5,494 nucleotides of DNA. Source: an uncultured Bacilli bacterium. Lineage in GTDB: Bacteria; Bacillota_I; Bacilli_A; RF39; UBA660. Within the stretch, counting starts at the first letter, position 1. Each line of letters begins with the position of its first letter. The notes beneath the pieces are model-generated. The model was not told where the DNA came from. It saw only the letters and a program-made list of their open reading frames with translations, and did not search any database. Shown one piece after another: positions 5,240 through 5,494 of the stretch. A program made the translations under genes and the position numbers. The stretch lies in the NCBI GenBank assembly GCA_947589695.1, contig CANQBY010000084.1:1-5494 (forward strand). Direction: 5' to 3'.

Positions 5240-5494
5240 TTATTCCTCCTTTATTAATTTTATTACTTCATTAAATATTTCCGCGCCCATTTCATCGATA
5301 GGACGTAATTTTGAGTCAGCAAAACAATTGACTTTTTTATAATCATAGACATTAGATAATTCAAAATAAGCAATCTCGGCCATCCGTAAGACATCAATAT
5401 TGGGTGTTTCACCTTTGGCTTCTTTAAACTTGCATACTTCTTCATAAGGCATATAAAGAAAAATTACTAAATCGGGACGAGGTAATTCTAGGAG
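5240..5494 (-). CDS. tmk: Thymidylate kinase (dTMP kinase), C-terminal part (partial)
   Basis: The gene runs off the right edge, and 84 residues are visible: LLELPRPDLVIFLY continues into MPYEEVCKFKEAKGETPN and ends in VIKLIKEE. The P-x-PD-L-V-I-F-L strand is the characteristic segment of thymidylate kinases after the LID-side helix, and AYFELSNVYDYKKVNCFAD followed by LRPIDEMGAEIF fits the usual C-terminal tyrosine-rich helix, the last strand with its cytidine/uridine-kinase-like context, and the final helix. The enzyme phosphorylates dTMP to dTDP for DNA synthesis in the cytosol. An internal ATG at 5452 is not the true start, because the conserved PRPDL strand lies upstream in the same frame. 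The last codons AAG GAG GAA TAA also serve as the queA ribosome binding site. The assignment rests on the C-terminal part only; the P-loop is outside the window. Confidence 0.78.
   Translation of the reverse strand, partial: LLELPRPDLVIFLYMPYEEVCKFKEAKGETPNIDVLRMAEIAYFELSNVYDYKKVNCFADSKLRPIDEMGAEIFNEVIKLIKEE
5245..5250 (-). promoter_or_regulatory. queA ribosome binding site embedded in the tmk 3' end
   Basis: AGGAGG on the - strand lies inside the last codons of tmk (K-E-E-stop) and is spaced 7 bases from TTG 5237. It decides the non-ATG start of queA and implies that ribosomes finishing tmk help start queA. Confidence 0.85.

Noticed and set aside
5235..5260. preQ1 riboswitch upstream of queA
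   Set aside because: queA begins two bases after tmk with no leader; there is no room for an aptamer.
5263..5445. 60-residue open frame on the - strand
   Set aside because: It overlaps the thymidylate kinase C-terminal frame almost completely in another frame, has no family resemblance and no ribosome binding site; a shadow.
1..5494. CRISPR array, tRNA or rRNA gene, insertion sequence, attachment site or toxin-antitoxin pair
   Set aside because: No spaced direct repeats, cloverleaf, transposase or integrase motif, or recognisable toxin or antitoxin was found on reading both strands.

Overview
The window reads as low-GC Bacillota DNA, most like the small-genome, Mollicutes-related Bacilli (Erysipelotrichia or RF39-type gut lineages). 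The reasons are the AT-rich sequence, strong AGGAGG ribosome binding sites, TAA-dominated stops, a YhdF/GS39-type short-chain dehydrogenase and a Firmicutes-like tmk-queA pair. All tryptophans are TGG. No gene whose end is visible uses TGA as its stop, so the window cannot separate genetic code 11 from code 4. The organism assignment is inference.

Left end (1-283): the 3' end of a YigZ/IMPACT-family gene (+ strand) stops right after its first domain. A small 48-residue membrane protein gene lies on the - strand with its own extended -10 promoter, and the two coding ends overlap tail to tail by 20 bases. A strong hairpin terminator at 254-280 closes the next - strand gene. Region 284-1204 (-) is a complete SDR oxidoreductase of the glucose/ribitol-dehydrogenase type with the long N-terminal extension typical of general stress protein 39 relatives.

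Centre (1331-3161): a divergent promoter drives an apparent three-gene operon on the + strand, made of proteins I cannot name. The first is a charged helical protein of 194 aa. The second is a beta-rich then helical protein of about 212 aa whose last residues (DDEEDLPF) look like the C-terminal interaction tip of bacterial SSB. The third, 155 aa, has two heavy-metal-associated-like folds in tandem, only the second of which keeps a CxxC. The operon ends at a bidirectional hairpin shared with a convergent 319-aa orphan gene (3166-4125, -). These four genes look more AT-rich than the housekeeping genes on either side. They are the accessory part of the window and the best candidates for something undescribed, but their joint function cannot be read from sequence alone.

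Right end (4198-5494): queA (tRNA epoxyqueuosine pathway) starts at TTG two bases after the stop of a 5'-truncated thymidylate kinase gene, and its ribosome binding site is made of the last tmk codons. A compact hairpin at the queA stop ends this unit.

A recurrent trait is very short leaders: at least three promoters place the -10 box 6-7 bases before the ribosome binding site, so these mRNAs should begin at or within a base or two of the Shine-Dalgarno sequence.
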